Source: Mycolicibacterium sp. lyk4-40-TYG-92 (lineage in GTDB: Bacteria > Actinomycetota > Actinomycetes > Mycobacteriales > Mycobacteriaceae). From it: a DNA stretch of 64,000 nt. The stretch covers positions 62,001 to 126,000 of the forward strand of contig NZ_JARVRX010000010.1 of NCBI RefSeq assembly GCF_030209435.1. Direction: 5' to 3'. Every line of letters begins with the position of its first letter. Within the stretch, counting starts at the first letter, position 1. The notes below the pieces were generated by a model that did no database searches, had not been told where the DNA came from, and worked only from the letters and a program-made list of their open reading frames with translations. Of the stretch, positions 24,253 through 36,000 are shown one piece after another. The position numbers and the translations under genes were made by a program.

Positions 24253-24261
24253 GGGTGCGAC

Positions 24262-24283
24262 TGTGCAACTGTGGAGTTGCACA
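24262..24283. promoter_or_regulatory. ArsR-type operator upstream of the AHSA1/ArsR pair
   Basis: TGTGCAACT and AGTTGCACA are perfect 9-base arms separated by GTGG. The site lies 22 bases before the AHSA1 ATG. The downstream pair ends with an ArsR-family regulator, so autoregulation through this palindrome is likely. A related half-site pair, TGCAA...TTGCA, lies at 24231-24248 over the end of the preceding gene. Confidence 0.65.
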
Positions 24284-24305
24284 TACCGCCGCTCGAAGGG
24301 GAATC

Positions 24306-24737
24306 ATGGACACGCTCGACATCACCCGCACCATCGACATCGACGCGCCGATTCAGCGGGTCTGGGATGCCCTGACCAAAGCCGAGCTCATCGCGCAATG
24401 GTTCGGTGACGCAGCCGAACTCGAGGCGACCCCAGGTGGCACCGGCTTCTTCGGCTGGAACGCCCATGGCAAGTTCCGGGTCGTGGTCGAAAGCGCCGAG
24501 GCGCCGCACACGCTGGTCTATCGCTGGGCGCACCGCGAAACGGATGCCGACCCGACGCCGCAGAATTCGACCGTCGTCCGCTTCGATCTCACCGAGATCG
24601 ACGGTGGCACCCGACTCGATCTACGCGAGACGGGCTTCGAGAACCTGGCCGACCCGCAGACGGCGCACGCCGAGAACAGTGGCGGCTGGACCGCCGAACT
24701 CGGCGACCTGGTCGCGTACCTGCAGGCTGCAGTGTGA
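24306..24737 (+). CDS. AHSA1-type SRPBCC domain protein
   Basis: A 143-residue START/SRPBCC-fold protein of the AHSA1 (Hsp90 activator-like) family. It starts with ITRTIDIDAPIQRVWDALT and has LIAQWFGDA, HTLVYRW and a C-terminal GGWTAELGDLVAYL helix. These small cytosolic proteins bind hydrophobic ligands in a deep pocket; the ligand is unknown. The gene overlaps the following ArsR gene by 4 bases (GTGA). AHSA1/ArsR pairs are common in actinobacteria and usually form one autoregulated unit. Confidence 0.85.
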   Translation: MDTLDITRTIDIDAPIQRVWDALTKAELIAQWFGDAAELEATPGGTGFFGWNAHGKFRVVVESAEAPHTLVYRWAHRETDADPTPQNSTVVRFDLTEIDGGTRLDLRETGFENLADPQTAHAENSGGWTAELGDLVAYLQAAV

Positions 24738-25060
24738 CCGACACCCACATGCCGGGGATGCTGGCGGTGCTCGCCGACGAGACCCGGTGGCGCATCCTGA
24801 CCGAGCTGGGCGCCGACGACCTGTCGGCGAGCGCCCTGGCCGGCCGGTTGCCGGTGAGTCGGCAGGCCATCGCCAAACATCTGTCGGTCCTGGCCGACGC
24901 GGGTCTGGTCGAGCCCGTGAAGGTGGGTCGGGAGATTCGCTACCGGGCGCTGGGCGCCAAACTCAGTGCGCTGGGCAACGAGCTGGAAACCATTGGAAGA
25001 CAATGGGATCGGCGTCTCGCCGCGATCAAACGGATCGCCGAGGGTGGGGTAGCGCCCTAG
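24734..25060 (+). CDS. ArsR-family transcriptional regulator
   Basis: A 108-residue winged-helix repressor with LADETRWRILTELG and the recognition helix SRQAIAKHLSVLADAGLV. The wing is VKVGREIRYRAL. No metal-binding Cys pair is visible, so this is more likely the non-metal type that partners AHSA1 proteins. It starts at a GTG overlapping the AHSA1 stop. The palindrome at 24262-24283 is its likely operator. Confidence 0.88.
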   Translation: MTDTHMPGMLAVLADETRWRILTELGADDLSASALAGRLPVSRQAIAKHLSVLADAGLVEPVKVGREIRYRALGAKLSALGNELETIGRQWDRRLAAIKRIAEGGVAP

Positions 25061-25098
25061 CGTCCACCAGGCGCATACTGGGGTTGGCGGTGATATTG

Positions 25099-25461
25099 AT
25101 GCTCAGCCCGACAACCGATCGGTTCCGCGACGACGATCCCAGCGTGCATGAGGCTGCGCGATTCGGTCTCGTGATGGGAAGCCTCGGCGTCGGGTTCATG
25201 GTGCTGGCGGCCATCTGGGTCCGGCACTGCCACGGATTTGATACGACGGCATGCACCTGGGTGAATTTGAAGCCGGGCCGCACCGTCCTGGCGCTGGCCG
25301 GTCCGCTGTTCCTCTTCGGCAGCGGGGTGTGGGCCTTCGTCCGAACCTATCGGGCCTGGCGGGGCGACCAGGTCTGGTGGGCCTGGCAGGGCGCCGGATG
25401 GTTCCTCTTGCTGCTGATGTCCATCGTGCTCACGATGAGCCTGCCGGTGCTGCTCTTCTAA
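25099..25461 (+). CDS. Small membrane protein of unknown function
   Basis: A 120-residue protein with three predicted membrane helices (about residues 23-41, 58-75 and 96-119). It has no recognisable motif. It begins 38 bases after the arsR-like gene on the same strand and could be part of that operon. GTG 25090 is an alternative start. The 3' end overlaps the convergent gene at 25458 by 4 bases. Confidence 0.6.
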   Translation: MLSPTTDRFRDDDPSVHEAARFGLVMGSLGVGFMVLAAIWVRHCHGFDTTACTWVNLKPGRTVLALAGPLFLFGSGVWAFVRTYRAWRGDQVWWAWQGAGWFLLLLMSIVLTMSLPVLLF

Positions 25462-25775
25462 CCGAGCATGGCGGCGGCGAAACGGCGCACGGATTCGACG
25501 CCCGTCGCGGCCGCGTCGTCGAACCCGGCGCGGGTCCGCACAGAAATCTCCCGCGTGGCCGGGTCCAAGGTGATCTCGGCCAGCAGCTCGCCGGTCGTCG
25601 GTTCGCACACCGCCCACGAGTACAACGTGTCGGATTCCCATTGCGCCGTGCGGGTTTGGACGTGATCGGGGGAGTGCTCACCCAAATCCGCGAGTGACGG
25701 CCGGTCGTCCATCCGGTCGTCGGCACGCAGCGCGCGCAGATACCAGGCGCCGGCATTGATCTCGATGGGTTCCAC
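25458..25775 (-). CDS. Hypothetical protein, possibly a shortened GNAT-like fold
   Basis: A 105-residue hypothetical protein. The GTG at 25775 is chosen because a strong GAGGAGGAG lies just upstream. The order 'WYLRALRADDR ... YSWAVCEPTTGELLAEITL' resembles the first half of a GNAT acetyltransferase, where W-A-V precedes the G-E-x-L strand, but the acetyl-CoA loop is missing. It is likely a small relative or a shortened form. It lies downstream of the accA3 terminator on the same strand. Confidence 0.5.
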   Translation of the reverse strand: MEPIEINAGAWYLRALRADDRMDDRPSLADLGEHSPDHVQTRTAQWESDTLYSWAVCEPTTGELLAEITLDPATREISVRTRAGFDDAAATGVESVRRFAAAMLG

Positions 25776-25795
25776 AGCACTCCTCCTCAAATGCA

Positions 25796-25834
25796 ACTCA
25801 GGGCTGCGATCCGTGACGGATCGCAGCCCTGAGT
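25796..25834 (-). terminator. Strong inverted-repeat terminator after accA3
   Basis: Arms of 17 bases, ACTCAGGGCTGCGATCC and its exact complement, surround a GTGAC loop. It begins 19 bases beyond the accA3 stop. It is the longest perfect hairpin seen in the window and should end accA3 transcription. Confidence 0.85.
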
Positions 25835-25853
25835 CGAAACCAGCGGACCGGAA

Positions 25854-28565
<2,712 letters not shown>

Positions 28566-28613
28566 GCCGTCCCCCGGCGTCCTACGCCGCTTCCCGCAGG
28601 CGGTATCTCATTT

Positions 28614-28633
28614 GCCGCGTTCCTCAACGCGGC
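28614..28633. terminator. Hairpin between convergent acyltransferase and SufE-like genes
   Basis: GCCGCGTT and AACGCGGC form perfect 8-base arms around CCTC. The hairpin lies between the ends of two convergent genes and overlaps the SufE-like stop codon. It could end transcription in both directions. Confidence 0.55.
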
Positions 28634-29076
28634 TCGTACCTCGCCGCTTGATCGTCACGCAGGCGGCGTTTGATGCGCGTCAGCATGGCCGACATACCCC
28701 GCAGACGCAGCGGGCTGATCAGCTTCGCCAGTCCCAGGTCCGCGTAGAAATCGTCGGGCACCGCGAGGATGTCGGACGCCGGCAGGCCATCCAGGCCGGC
28801 CGCGAGGATGGCCGCGAAGCCCCGCGTCGTCGGGGCTTCCGCCGGCGCGCTGAAGTACAGCCGCACATGCTCGGGGTCTTCGGCGTCGACGTGCAGGAAC
28901 AACGGCGACTGGCACTCCGGCACCGGCTCCATCGCGGCTTCTTCGAGCGACGGCGGCAGCGGCGGGAGTTCGTTCGCGAACTCCAGCAGCAGCGCCAGCT
29001 TGTCCTGCCCCTGAACGTCGGCGAAATCCGACACCACCTCGGCCAGGGCTTCAGGCATGGGGCCGGGGACGGTCAT
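28624..29076 (-). CDS. SufE-like sulfur-acceptor protein
   Basis: A 150-residue SufE/CsdE-family protein, counterpart of Rv3284. The key Cys55 in [10 protein letters not shown] accepts sulfane sulfur from a cysteine desulfurase or a rhodanese. The N-terminal [25 protein letters not shown] helix region and [15 protein letters not shown] at the C-terminus fit the family. The ATG overlaps the sseA stop (ATGA), so it is co-translated with the rhodanese. The pair suggests sulfur transfer for Fe-S cluster or thiolation work. Confidence 0.88.
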   Translation of the reverse strand: MTVPGPMPEALAEVVSDFADVQGQDKLALLLEFANELPPLPPSLEEAAMEPVPECQSPLFLHVDAEDPEHVRLYFSAPAEAPTTRGFAAILAAGLDGLPASDILAVPDDFYADLGLAKLISPLRLRGMSAMLTRIKRRLRDDQAARYEPR

Positions 29077-29969
29077 GCGGAGCCCGGCGCCGGCCCCGGT
29101 TCCTCACCAACGGCGACGGGCACCCGCACCGCATTGCCCCACTCGGTCCACGAACCGTCGTAATTGCGGACGGCGGGCAGGCCGATCAGGTGCGTCAGCA
29201 CGAACCAGGTGTGGCTGGAGCGCTCGCCGATGCGGCAGTAGGCGACGGCCTTGTCGTCGGGGGAGATGAAGCCGTACAGCTCATCGAGTTCGGCGCGCCC
29301 GCGGAACCGGCCGCTGTCGTCGACGGCCTTTGCCCACGGGATGGACCGCGCGGTGGGGATGTGACCGCCGCGCAGCGCACCCTCCTCCGGGTAGTCGGGC
29401 ATGTGGGTGCGCTCGCCGGTGTACTCCTGCGGAGAGCGGACGTCGATCAGCGGCTCTTTGCCGAGGATCGCGAGGACGTCGTCCTTGAAGGCGCGGATCG
29501 GGGCGTCGTTGCGCTCGACCACCGGGTACCCCGTGGTCTGCTTGCTCGGGACGTCCAGGGTGGTGTCCCGGCCGTTGGTGATCCACAGGTCGCGGCCACC
29601 GTCGAGCAGACGGACATCCGGGTGCCCGAAGAGGGTGAACACCCACAGCGCGTAGGCCGCCCACCAGTTGCTCTTGTCGCCGTAGATCACCACGGTGTCG
29701 TCGCGGCTGATGCCCTTGCGATCCATCAGCGCGGCGAACTGCGCGCCGTCGATGTAATCGCGGACATGCGGGTCATTGAGGTCGGTATGCCAGTCGATCT
29801 TCACCGCGCCGGGGATGTGGCCGGTGTCGTACAGCAGGACGTCTTCGTCGGACTCGACGATGGCCAAACCGGGGCGTCCGATGTTGCCTGACAGCCAGTC
29901 GGCGGTCACCAGGCGATCGGGATGCGCATAGGTGGCGAAAGCGGGATGTGGGTCTGCGGGCAGCGGCAC
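29073..29969 (-). CDS. sseA: Thiosulfate sulfurtransferase SseA
   Basis: A 298-residue two-domain rhodanese. The N-terminal domain has [20 protein letters not shown] and [19 protein letters not shown]. The C-terminal domain has [13 protein letters not shown] and the active-site Cys in [14 protein letters not shown]. It is nearly collinear with M. tuberculosis SseA (Rv3283, 297 residues). It transfers sulfane sulfur to cyanide or thiol acceptors in the cytosol. GTG 29969 gives the conserved N-terminus [11 protein letters not shown]. In M. tuberculosis it follows maf in one operon; here about 10.8 kb separates them. Confidence 0.95.
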   Translation of the reverse strand: MPLPADPHPAFATYAHPDRLVTADWLSGNIGRPGLAIVESDEDVLLYDTGHIPGAVKIDWHTDLNDPHVRDYIDGAQFAALMDRKGISRDDTVVIYGDKSNWWAAYALWVFTLFGHPDVRLLDGGRDLWITNGRDTTLDVPSKQTTGYPVVERNDAPIRAFKDDVLAILGKEPLIDVRSPQEYTGERTHMPDYPEEGALRGGHIPTARSIPWAKAVDDSGRFRGRAELDELYGFISPDDKAVAYCRIGERSSHTWFVLTHLIGLPAVRNYDGSWTEWGNAVRVPVAVGEEPGPAPGSA

Positions 29970-30021
29970 ACTGTGAGCGTACCTAGGCCCGAAATGCGCC
30001 GCCGACCCGTAAGGTCGAAAC

Positions 30022-30051
30022 TTGTTTGCGCGAGGACCGCTGCGGTATGAC
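30022..30051 (+). promoter_or_regulatory. Possible vegetative promoter for the nucleotide-sugar dehydrogenase operon
   Basis: TTGTTT (30022-30027) and TATGAC (30046-30051) are spaced by 18 bases, about 40 bases before the TTG start at 30093. They fit a SigA-like -35/-10 pair in the sseA/dehydrogenase divergent gap. Confidence 0.4.
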
Positions 30052-30092
30052 ATCAGCCGTCTCCCACAGGGCTGACCGGAGGGATTGAGGAT

Positions 30093-31436
30093 TTGCCAGA
30101 GAAATACGACGTCGGAATCATCGGCCTGGGATATGTGGGGCTGACGCTGGCCACTGTGCTGGCCGAGGCCGGCAACTCCGTCATCGGAATCGAGACCCGT
30201 CAGGAATTGGTCGATATGACCAATCAGGGTTTGCCGCATTTCACCGAGACCGGCCTGCCCGACGCCCTCGAGGGCGTCACCCGATTCGGGAAATTGAAGG
30301 CTGTCACCGCATTTGACGACAGCTTCTCGTGCGACACGTACATCATCACCGTCGGCACGCCGTTGTCGGCGGACGGTGTCGCGCGCGTCGACATGATCGA
30401 GGCCGCGGCCCGCGACATCGCCGGCAACATGCAGGACGGCGCGCTGGTCATCCTGCGTTCGACGGTCAAGGTCGGCACCACGCGCGACGTGGTGGCGCCG
30501 ATGCTGGCCGCCAGCGGCAAGAGCTTCGACATCGCCATGTGCCCCGAGCGCACCCTGGAAGGCAAGGCGCTGCAGGAATTGCGCGAACTGCCGCAGATCG
30601 TCGGCGCCGACGACCCGGCGGTCGCCGACCGGGCCGCCGCGGTGTTCCGGAAACTCACCAGCTCGATCGTGCTGGTCTCCGATATCGAGACCGCCGAGAT
30701 CATCAAATTGGTGAGCAACACGTTCCGCGATGTCCAATTCGCATTTGCCAACGAAGTCGCCCGGATTTGCGACGCCTTCGGGGTCAGCGCCTATGAGGTG
30801 ATCTCGGCAGGCAAGCTCGGATACAACCGCACCAATATCCCGTTGCCGGGTCTGGTGGGCGGGCCGTGCCTGGAGAAGGACCCGCACATCCTCATGGAGA
30901 GCGTCCGCGAGCGCGGCGTCACCCTGGACATCACCGCCGCCGGCCGCCTGGTCAACGAGCGCCAGCCCGCCGAGACGGTGCGCTTCATCAGCAGCGAGAT
31001 CGCGCGCCGGAAGCTGGGTGCCGACGGGCCGCTGAAGATCAACCTGCTGGGCATGGCGTTCAAGGGCCAGCCCGAGACCAGCGACCTGCGTGGGTCGATG
31101 TCCATCAAGGTGCTGAGCGAGTTGAAGGCGGCGCACCCCGATGCCGAGATCGGTGTCTACGACCCCGTCACGCCGAATGACGTTCTGGCCGAAGCCTTTC
31201 CGGGGCACAAGGTGTACAACCGGTTCGGCGACGCGGTCAGCGGCGCGGACGTCGTCGTCCTCGGCAACAACCACCCGTCGCTGGGCACCATCTCGCCGCG
31301 CACCATCAGCGAGTTCATCAGCCCCGACGGTTTCGTCTTCGACTACTGGAACCACTACAGCCACCTGCCGACCACCGAACTCGGCGACAGCTACTTCGCC
31401 GTGGGCCGCAGCGGAAAGGTCGTCGAGCGTGTCTGA
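30093..31436 (+). CDS. Nucleotide-sugar 6-dehydrogenase (UDP-ManNAc/UDP-GlcNAc DH type)
   Basis: A 447-residue member of the UDP-glucose/GDP-mannose dehydrogenase family, of the WecC/TviB branch. The Rossmann motif is [13 protein letters not shown] and the catalytic Cys259 lies in [10 protein letters not shown] Lys in [20 protein letters not shown] serves the active site, and the C-terminal UDP-binding domain has [15 protein letters not shown]. It would oxidise a UDP-sugar twice at C6, giving a uronic acid sugar nucleotide. The TTG at 30093 follows GAGG. The epimerase gene overlaps its end by 8 bases, so the two form an operon. They may feed acidic sugar to the exopolysaccharide locus 13 kb away. 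Confidence 0.85.
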   Translation: MPEKYDVGIIGLGYVGLTLATVLAEAGNSVIGIETRQELVDMTNQGLPHFTETGLPDALEGVTRFGKLKAVTAFDDSFSCDTYIITVGTPLSADGVARVDMIEAAARDIAGNMQDGALVILRSTVKVGTTRDVVAPMLAASGKSFDIAMCPERTLEGKALQELRELPQIVGADDPAVADRAAAVFRKLTSSIVLVSDIETAEIIKLVSNTFRDVQFAFANEVARICDAFGVSAYEVISAGKLGYNRTNIPLPGLVGGPCLEKDPHILMESVRERGVTLDITAAGRLVNERQPAETVRFISSEIARRKLGADGPLKINLLGMAFKGQPETSDLRGSMSIKVLSELKAAHPDAEIGVYDPVTPNDVLAEAFPGHKVYNRFGDAVSGADVVVLGNNHPSLGTISPRTISEFISPDGFVFDYWNHYSHLPTTELGDSYFAVGRSGKVVERV

Positions 31437-32409
31437 GCGGGTCGTGGTCACCGGTGGTGGCGGATTCATCGGCGCCTACCTGGTCAAGCGGCTGGTGCGG
31501 GACGGCTGGCAGGTCGCGGTGGTGGACTCCATGGTCCGCGGCGATGCCGGCCGCTTCGCGGAAGTCGCTTCGGACGTCGAGCTTTTCACATGCGACGTCC
31601 GTGATCAGGACGCCCTCGAGAAGGCGTTCGCCGGCGCCGAGGTGGTCATGCACCTGGCCGCCATCAACGGCACCGAGAACTTCTACAAGCAACCGGAACT
31701 GGTGCTCGACGTCGGCCTGCGCGGTGCGCTCGCGGTGACCAACGCCGGCCGCGCGGCGGGGGTGCCGGACCTCATCGTCGCCTCGACCGCCGAGGTCTAC
31801 CAGACGCCCGCGATCATCCCGACGCCCGAGACCATCCCGCTGATGCTGCCGGACAGCCTCAACCCGCGGTACTCCTACGGCGGCGGCAAGATCGTCAGCG
31901 AGCTGATCGCCTTCAACTACGGGCAGGACCACTACCGGCAGGTGCAGGTCTTCCGGCCGCACAACGTGTTCGGGCCGAACATGGGGTGGAAGCACGTCGA
32001 GCCCCAGTTCATCCTGCGGGCGCTGGGCTGCCAGGAGGCCGGTGACCCGACGTTCCCGATCCAGGGTGACGGCAGCGAGACACGCTCGTTCTGCTACGTC
32101 GACGACATCGTCCAGGGCATCTTGACGATGTACGAAAAGGGCGGCCACCGCGAGGTTTACCACATCGGCAGCGACGAGGAGCTCAGCGTCCGGGAGCTGG
32201 CGACGCGGATCGGCCGGGCCGTCGGCGTCGAGCTCGAGATCAAGCCGGGCGAGTTGCAGGCCGGCGGCACACCGCGCCGGTGCCCGGACATCTCGAAGAT
32301 GCGGGCGCTGGGCTGGTCGCCGCAGGTGGCACTCGACGACGGGCTGGCCCGCACCGTGGCGTGGTACCGCGAGCACCGAAATGACGTGCCCGCAAATGAC
32401 CTGATGTAG
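31429..32409 (+). CDS. NAD-dependent nucleotide-sugar epimerase/dehydratase
   Basis: A 326-residue extended SDR. It has [11 protein letters not shown] for [11 protein letters not shown] with the active-site Ser/Thr, YSYGGGK as the YxxxK pair, and [20 protein letters not shown] plus [12 protein letters not shown] in the sugar-binding half. GTG 31429 sits within the end of the dehydrogenase gene, showing translational coupling. It probably epimerises or otherwise converts the UDP-uronic acid or UDP-HexNAc of its partner. Pairs like this are known from Vi-antigen and other acidic polysaccharide pathways. Confidence 0.85.
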   Translation: MSERVVVTGGGGFIGAYLVKRLVRDGWQVAVVDSMVRGDAGRFAEVASDVELFTCDVRDQDALEKAFAGAEVVMHLAAINGTENFYKQPELVLDVGLRGALAVTNAGRAAGVPDLIVASTAEVYQTPAIIPTPETIPLMLPDSLNPRYSYGGGKIVSELIAFNYGQDHYRQVQVFRPHNVFGPNMGWKHVEPQFILRALGCQEAGDPTFPIQGDGSETRSFCYVDDIVQGILTMYEKGGHREVYHIGSDEELSVRELATRIGRAVGVELEIKPGELQAGGTPRRCPDISKMRALGWSPQVALDDGLARTVAWYREHRNDVPANDLM

Positions 32410-32428
32410 CGGGGGCACAATAGCGGCT

Positions 32429-33187
32429 ATGAGGGCGCGCATCCTGGCACTGGTCGTCATCGCTGGGCTGCTCCTGACGGGGCTCGCGGCGCTGGTCTAC
32501 AGCCTCACCCGGCCGGAACCGGAAGCCGTCCAGGCCAAGCCGTCGGCGCAGCTGCCGATGGTGGACAAGGCGTCGCTGGAACGGGCGATCCACGACGCCT
32601 TCACCAGCCAGCCGCCGCAGGCGGTGATCTGCGAGCGCGGCCTCATCGCCCGGATCGGGCAGAGCACGCGGTGCGACGTCACCATGTCACCGGCGTACGG
32701 AATCCAGCCGACCATCACGGTGTCCGGGGTCGACGGCGGCAAGGTCAGCTATTCGATGACCCCGGCGGTGTCCAAGACCCAGCTGGAGGCGGCGGTAGCG
32801 GACATGGTGACTCGTACGCGTAAGGCCGCGCCGGATGCCGTCGTGTGCCTGTCGGGGCTCGAGGGCAAGCAGGGTGCGGTGGCGTTGTGCGACATCACCG
32901 ATGACGGGTTCACCAGCCGGCGCACCGCGCTGGTGAGCGAAGTGTCCGGCCTCGCAATGAATTACGGCCTGACGCCCGTGCTGGAGAAGTCCGTGGCGGA
33001 GAGCTCTCTCGCGGCGCAACTGGGGCAGAGCCCGGGCACGGTCAGGTGCGACGGGGATGTGGACAGCAAGGTCGGGGCGACCCAGCGGTGCACCGCGGTT
33101 GTCGGCGGTCAGAACCGCGCCTACACGCTGACGGTCACCGACGTCGCCGACGGCAAGGTGTCGTTCAGCTACAAGCCCATCAACTGA
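32429..33187 (+). CDS. Membrane-anchored protein with three DUF4333-like repeats
   Basis: A 252-residue protein with one N-terminal membrane helix (about residues 5-27) and an extracytoplasmic part. Three successive repeats of about 70 residues each carry a Cys pair 16-17 residues apart: ICERGLIARIGQSTRCDV, VCLSGLEGKQGAVALCDI and VRCDGDVDSKVGATQRCT. This is the pattern of DUF4333 domains, which actinobacterial envelope proteins usually carry once. The function is unknown. Each pair may form a disulfide. The ATG at 32429 lies 20 bases after the epimerase stop, so it may be in the same operon. Confidence 0.75.
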   Translation: MRARILALVVIAGLLLTGLAALVYSLTRPEPEAVQAKPSAQLPMVDKASLERAIHDAFTSQPPQAVICERGLIARIGQSTRCDVTMSPAYGIQPTITVSGVDGGKVSYSMTPAVSKTQLEAAVADMVTRTRKAAPDAVVCLSGLEGKQGAVALCDITDDGFTSRRTALVSEVSGLAMNYGLTPVLEKSVAESSLAAQLGQSPGTVRCDGDVDSKVGATQRCTAVVGGQNRAYTLTVTDVADGKVSFSYKPIN

Positions 33188-33251
33188 CCGGACCCATCCG
33201 CCGGCCGGTTGGCTCCGAATCCCACCAGAGACCGTTCGACTCGGAGGTTCG

Positions 33252-34610
33252 ATGGGAATCGAGTACAGCAGTGTGGTCGACGCGCCGCGCGACGACGTGT
33301 TCGCCTGGCATGCCCGGCCGGGGGCCATCCACCGGCTGCTGCCACCGTGGCAGCCGATGAGCGTGGTCGCCGAAGCGGCGTCGCTGGCTGACGGGCGCGC
33401 CGTGCTCGGCCTGCCCGGCGGGCTGCGCTGGAGCGCGCAACACAGTCCCGCCGACTACGCGCCGCCCGCACGTTTCGTCGACGAACTCGGTCGGGGCGGA
33501 CTGCGTTCGCTGCCAACCGGTTTGGTCGGGCACTGGCGGCACGAACACTGCTTCGACGCCGTCGCCGACGGGCGCACCCGGGTCACCGATCGCGTCGATA
33601 CGCCGGTCCCCGGGAATCTGCTGCAGCAGACGTTCCGGTACAGGCATCGCCAGCTGAGCGACGACCTGGCCGCCCATCAGTGGGCGCGCGAACACGGCGG
33701 GCGTCCAGGCTCGGTGGCGGTGACCGGGGCGTCGGGACTGGTCGGCGGCGCGCTGACCGCTTTCCTGTCCACCGGCGGTCACCGAGTGATCCGGTTGGTG
33801 CGCCGCGAACCACGCGACGACACCGAACGCCGCTGGGATCCCGAATCACCCGCCGAGGATCTGCTCGACGGTATCGACGCGGTCGTCCACCTGGCGGGCG
33901 CGTCGATCGCCGGCCGATTCACCGACGCGCACAAGAAGGCGGTGCGGGACAGCCGGATCGAGCCGACCCGCCGGCTGGCCGAGTGCGCCGCACGCGCGAC
34001 CGACGGACCGGCGGTCTTCGTCAGCGCGTCGGCGATCGGTTGGTACGGAGCCGACCGGGCCGACGAGCACCTCGATGAATCGGCGCAACCGGGCGACGGG
34101 TTCCTGGCTGATGTCGTCGCCGACTGGGAAGCGGCGACGGCACCGGCAACCAGTGCCGGACTGCGCGTCGTCAACGTCCGCACCGGCATCGTGCAGACAC
34201 CGCGTGGCGGCACGCTGCAGCTGATGCGGCCGCTGTTCGCCGCCGGTCTGGGCGGGCCGCTCGGCGACGGGCGGCAGTGGCTGTCCTGGATCGACATCGA
34301 CGACCTGATCGACGTTTACCACCGCGCCCTGGTCGACACCGGGCTCTCCGGGCCGGTGAATGCCGTTGCGCCCCAACCGGTCCGCAACGCCGACTACACG
34401 CGGACCCTGGCTCGGGTGCTGCACCGTCCGGCCGTGCTGCCCGTGCCGCCCCTGGGGCCGGCGCTGCTGCTCGGCAGCCAGGGGGCCCGCGAGCTGACCA
34501 TGGCCAGTCAGCGCGTGGTGCCCGGCCGGCTCATCGAGGCGGGGCACCGCTTCCGGCGCCCGGACCTGGAACAGTGCCTGCGCCACCAGTTGGGGAAGGC
34601 GGACCGATGA
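33252..34610 (+). CDS. TIGR01777-type nucleotide-sugar-epimerase-like protein with N-terminal SRPBCC domain
   Basis: A 452-residue fusion. Residues ~1-145 form an SRPBCC-type ligand-binding domain (MGIEYSSVVDAPRDDVFAWH, HWRHEHCFD). The rest is a TIGR01777 extended SDR (VAVTGASGLVGGALTAFL, VHLAGASIAGRF, FVSASAIGWYGAD, SWIDIDDLIDVYHRAL) ending in the DUF1731 tail. The family's reaction is not established. The stop overlaps the next SRPBCC gene by 4 bases. Actinobacterial versions commonly have this fused architecture. Confidence 0.85.
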   Translation: MGIEYSSVVDAPRDDVFAWHARPGAIHRLLPPWQPMSVVAEAASLADGRAVLGLPGGLRWSAQHSPADYAPPARFVDELGRGGLRSLPTGLVGHWRHEHCFDAVADGRTRVTDRVDTPVPGNLLQQTFRYRHRQLSDDLAAHQWAREHGGRPGSVAVTGASGLVGGALTAFLSTGGHRVIRLVRREPRDDTERRWDPESPAEDLLDGIDAVVHLAGASIAGRFTDAHKKAVRDSRIEPTRRLAECAARATDGPAVFVSASAIGWYGADRADEHLDESAQPGDGFLADVVADWEAATAPATSAGLRVVNVRTGIVQTPRGGTLQLMRPLFAAGLGGPLGDGRQWLSWIDIDDLIDVYHRALVDTGLSGPVNAVAPQPVRNADYTRTLARVLHRPAVLPVPPLGPALLLGSQGARELTMASQRVVPGRLIEAGHRFRRPDLEQCLRHQLGKADR

Positions 34611-35038
34611 TCGACGCGCAGCGTCAGGTCGTGGTGGCGGCGCCGGCGGCTGCCGTCTTCGCGTACCTGGCGGACTTCACCACCACGACGCAGTGGGACC
34701 CGGGCACCGTGCGCACTGAACGCATCGCCGGCGACGGCGGCGTGGGCACCCGCTATGTCAACACGTCCCGCTTCGCCGGCCGCACATCGGAAATCACCTA
34801 CGAAGTGACCAGCGTGACGCCAGGGCAGTCGATCGAACTGCGCGGGGTCAATCAGTACCTGGTCGCACGGGACACCATCACCGTGGCCCCGCACGCCGAC
34901 GGAACCGAGGTCACCTACCGGATCAGGTTCGCGTTCCAGGGGTGGCTGCGGTGGATCGAGCCCCTGCTCTCGCTTGCGGTGACGCATCTCCTCGACGACG
35001 GGGCGCGCGGGCTTCGGCGTGAACTCGCGCGAATCTGA
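34607..35038 (+). CDS. SRPBCC-family lipid/ligand-binding protein
   Basis: A 143-residue polyketide-cyclase/START-like protein: VVVAAPAAAVFAYLADF, TTQWDPGTVRTERI, VTYRIRFAFQGWLRWIEPLL and a C-terminal amphipathic helix. No catalytic residue can be assigned. The ATG overlaps the stop of the TIGR01777 gene (ATGA), so the two are co-translated, and it ends 15 bases before the convergent SDR gene. A shared ligand with the fused SRPBCC domain upstream is possible. Confidence 0.82.
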   Translation: MIDAQRQVVVAAPAAAVFAYLADFTTTTQWDPGTVRTERIAGDGGVGTRYVNTSRFAGRTSEITYEVTSVTPGQSIELRGVNQYLVARDTITVAPHADGTEVTYRIRFAFQGWLRWIEPLLSLAVTHLLDDGARGLRRELARI

Positions 35039-35053
35039 TTGCGCGGCAAGCTC

Positions 35054-35995
35054 TCACAGGCCGATGGCGGCGGCGCAGTACTGCCACACCTGCCGCACCT
35101 CGGCGTCGTCGTCGTGGGCGCCGGGCAGGTAGTGCGTGGGACGGATCCGGCGATCGTGCCAGAACTGCCCCGACTCCGGCGGCGGGTTCGTCGCCGTCAG
35201 CCAGACCGCGGTGTCGGCGGCCTGCTCGGGCGTCCGCAGGATCGGGCGCGTCACGCGACGGAACCCGGGCAGTGACTGGGCGACGCCCGGGGTGTCGGCC
35301 CAGCCGGGATGCATGGCCGCGACCGTCAGTTCGGGCCAGCGCTGCGCCAGCAGCGGTGTCAACGCCACCTGGATGCGTTTACTGCGCGCGTACGCCGTGG
35401 CGCCGCGGTAGGGCCCGCGCCGGTATTCGATGTCATCGACCGGAAGTGCCTGGGTGTACATGCCGCCGGAGGACATCAGGACGACCCGCGCCGCGGCAGA
35501 CAGCGCCGGCCGCAGGAGCTCCGTCAGCAACACCGGCCCCAGGACGTGCGTGGCCAGCGAAAGCTCATGTCCGTCAGCGCTTTCTGTCCGCTCCTCGGGC
35601 ATCACCCCGGCGTTGTGGATCACGGCGTCGAGTCGTGAGCGCCGGGACAGCAGATCCGCGGCGAACGACCGGACCGCGGCCAGGCGCGACACGTCGCACA
35701 CCTCCACCGCCACGTCGGCAGCCGGCGCGACCGTCAGCACGTGGTGTCGCGCTGCTTCGCCGCGGGCCCGGTCGCGCACCGTCATCAGCACCGTCGCCCC
35801 GAGCGCCGCGAGCTCGGTGGCGATGGCCTTGCCGATGCCGGAATTCGCCCCGGTGACCAGCACGGTGCGGCCGGCGAGAGCGTTGTCCGGCAGTTCGGGT
35901 GTCCGCCAGAACTGTTGCCGCACAGCCAGACCCAGGCGGGAGTACCCCAGAACGACGGTGCGGTCGAGGAGATCGTCGAAGAAGGCGCCGACCAT
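35054..35995 (-). CDS. Short-chain dehydrogenase/reductase
   Basis: A 313-residue SDR similar to retinol dehydrogenase-like forms. It has VLVTGANSGIGKAIA, IHNAGVMPEERT, MSSGGMY with the catalytic Ser, and YARSKRIQV as YxxxK. An N-terminal ~45-residue leader with hydrophobic parts (FFDDLLDRTVVLGYSRLGL) precedes the cofactor motif. The substrate is unknown. It begins 5 bases after the rskA stop, so it is probably transcribed with the sigK-rskA operon and may belong to the SigK regulon, a place held by other genes in M. tuberculosis. Confidence 0.83.
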   Translation of the reverse strand: MVGAFFDDLLDRTVVLGYSRLGLAVRQQFWRTPELPDNALAGRTVLVTGANSGIGKAIATELAALGATVLMTVRDRARGEAARHHVLTVAPAADVAVEVCDVSRLAAVRSFAADLLSRRSRLDAVIHNAGVMPEERTESADGHELSLATHVLGPVLLTELLRPALSAAARVVLMSSGGMYTQALPVDDIEYRRGPYRGATAYARSKRIQVALTPLLAQRWPELTVAAMHPGWADTPGVAQSLPGFRRVTRPILRTPEQAADTAVWLTATNPPPESGQFWHDRRIRPTHYLPGAHDDDAEVRQVWQYCAAAIGL

Positions 35996-36000
35996 GATCG

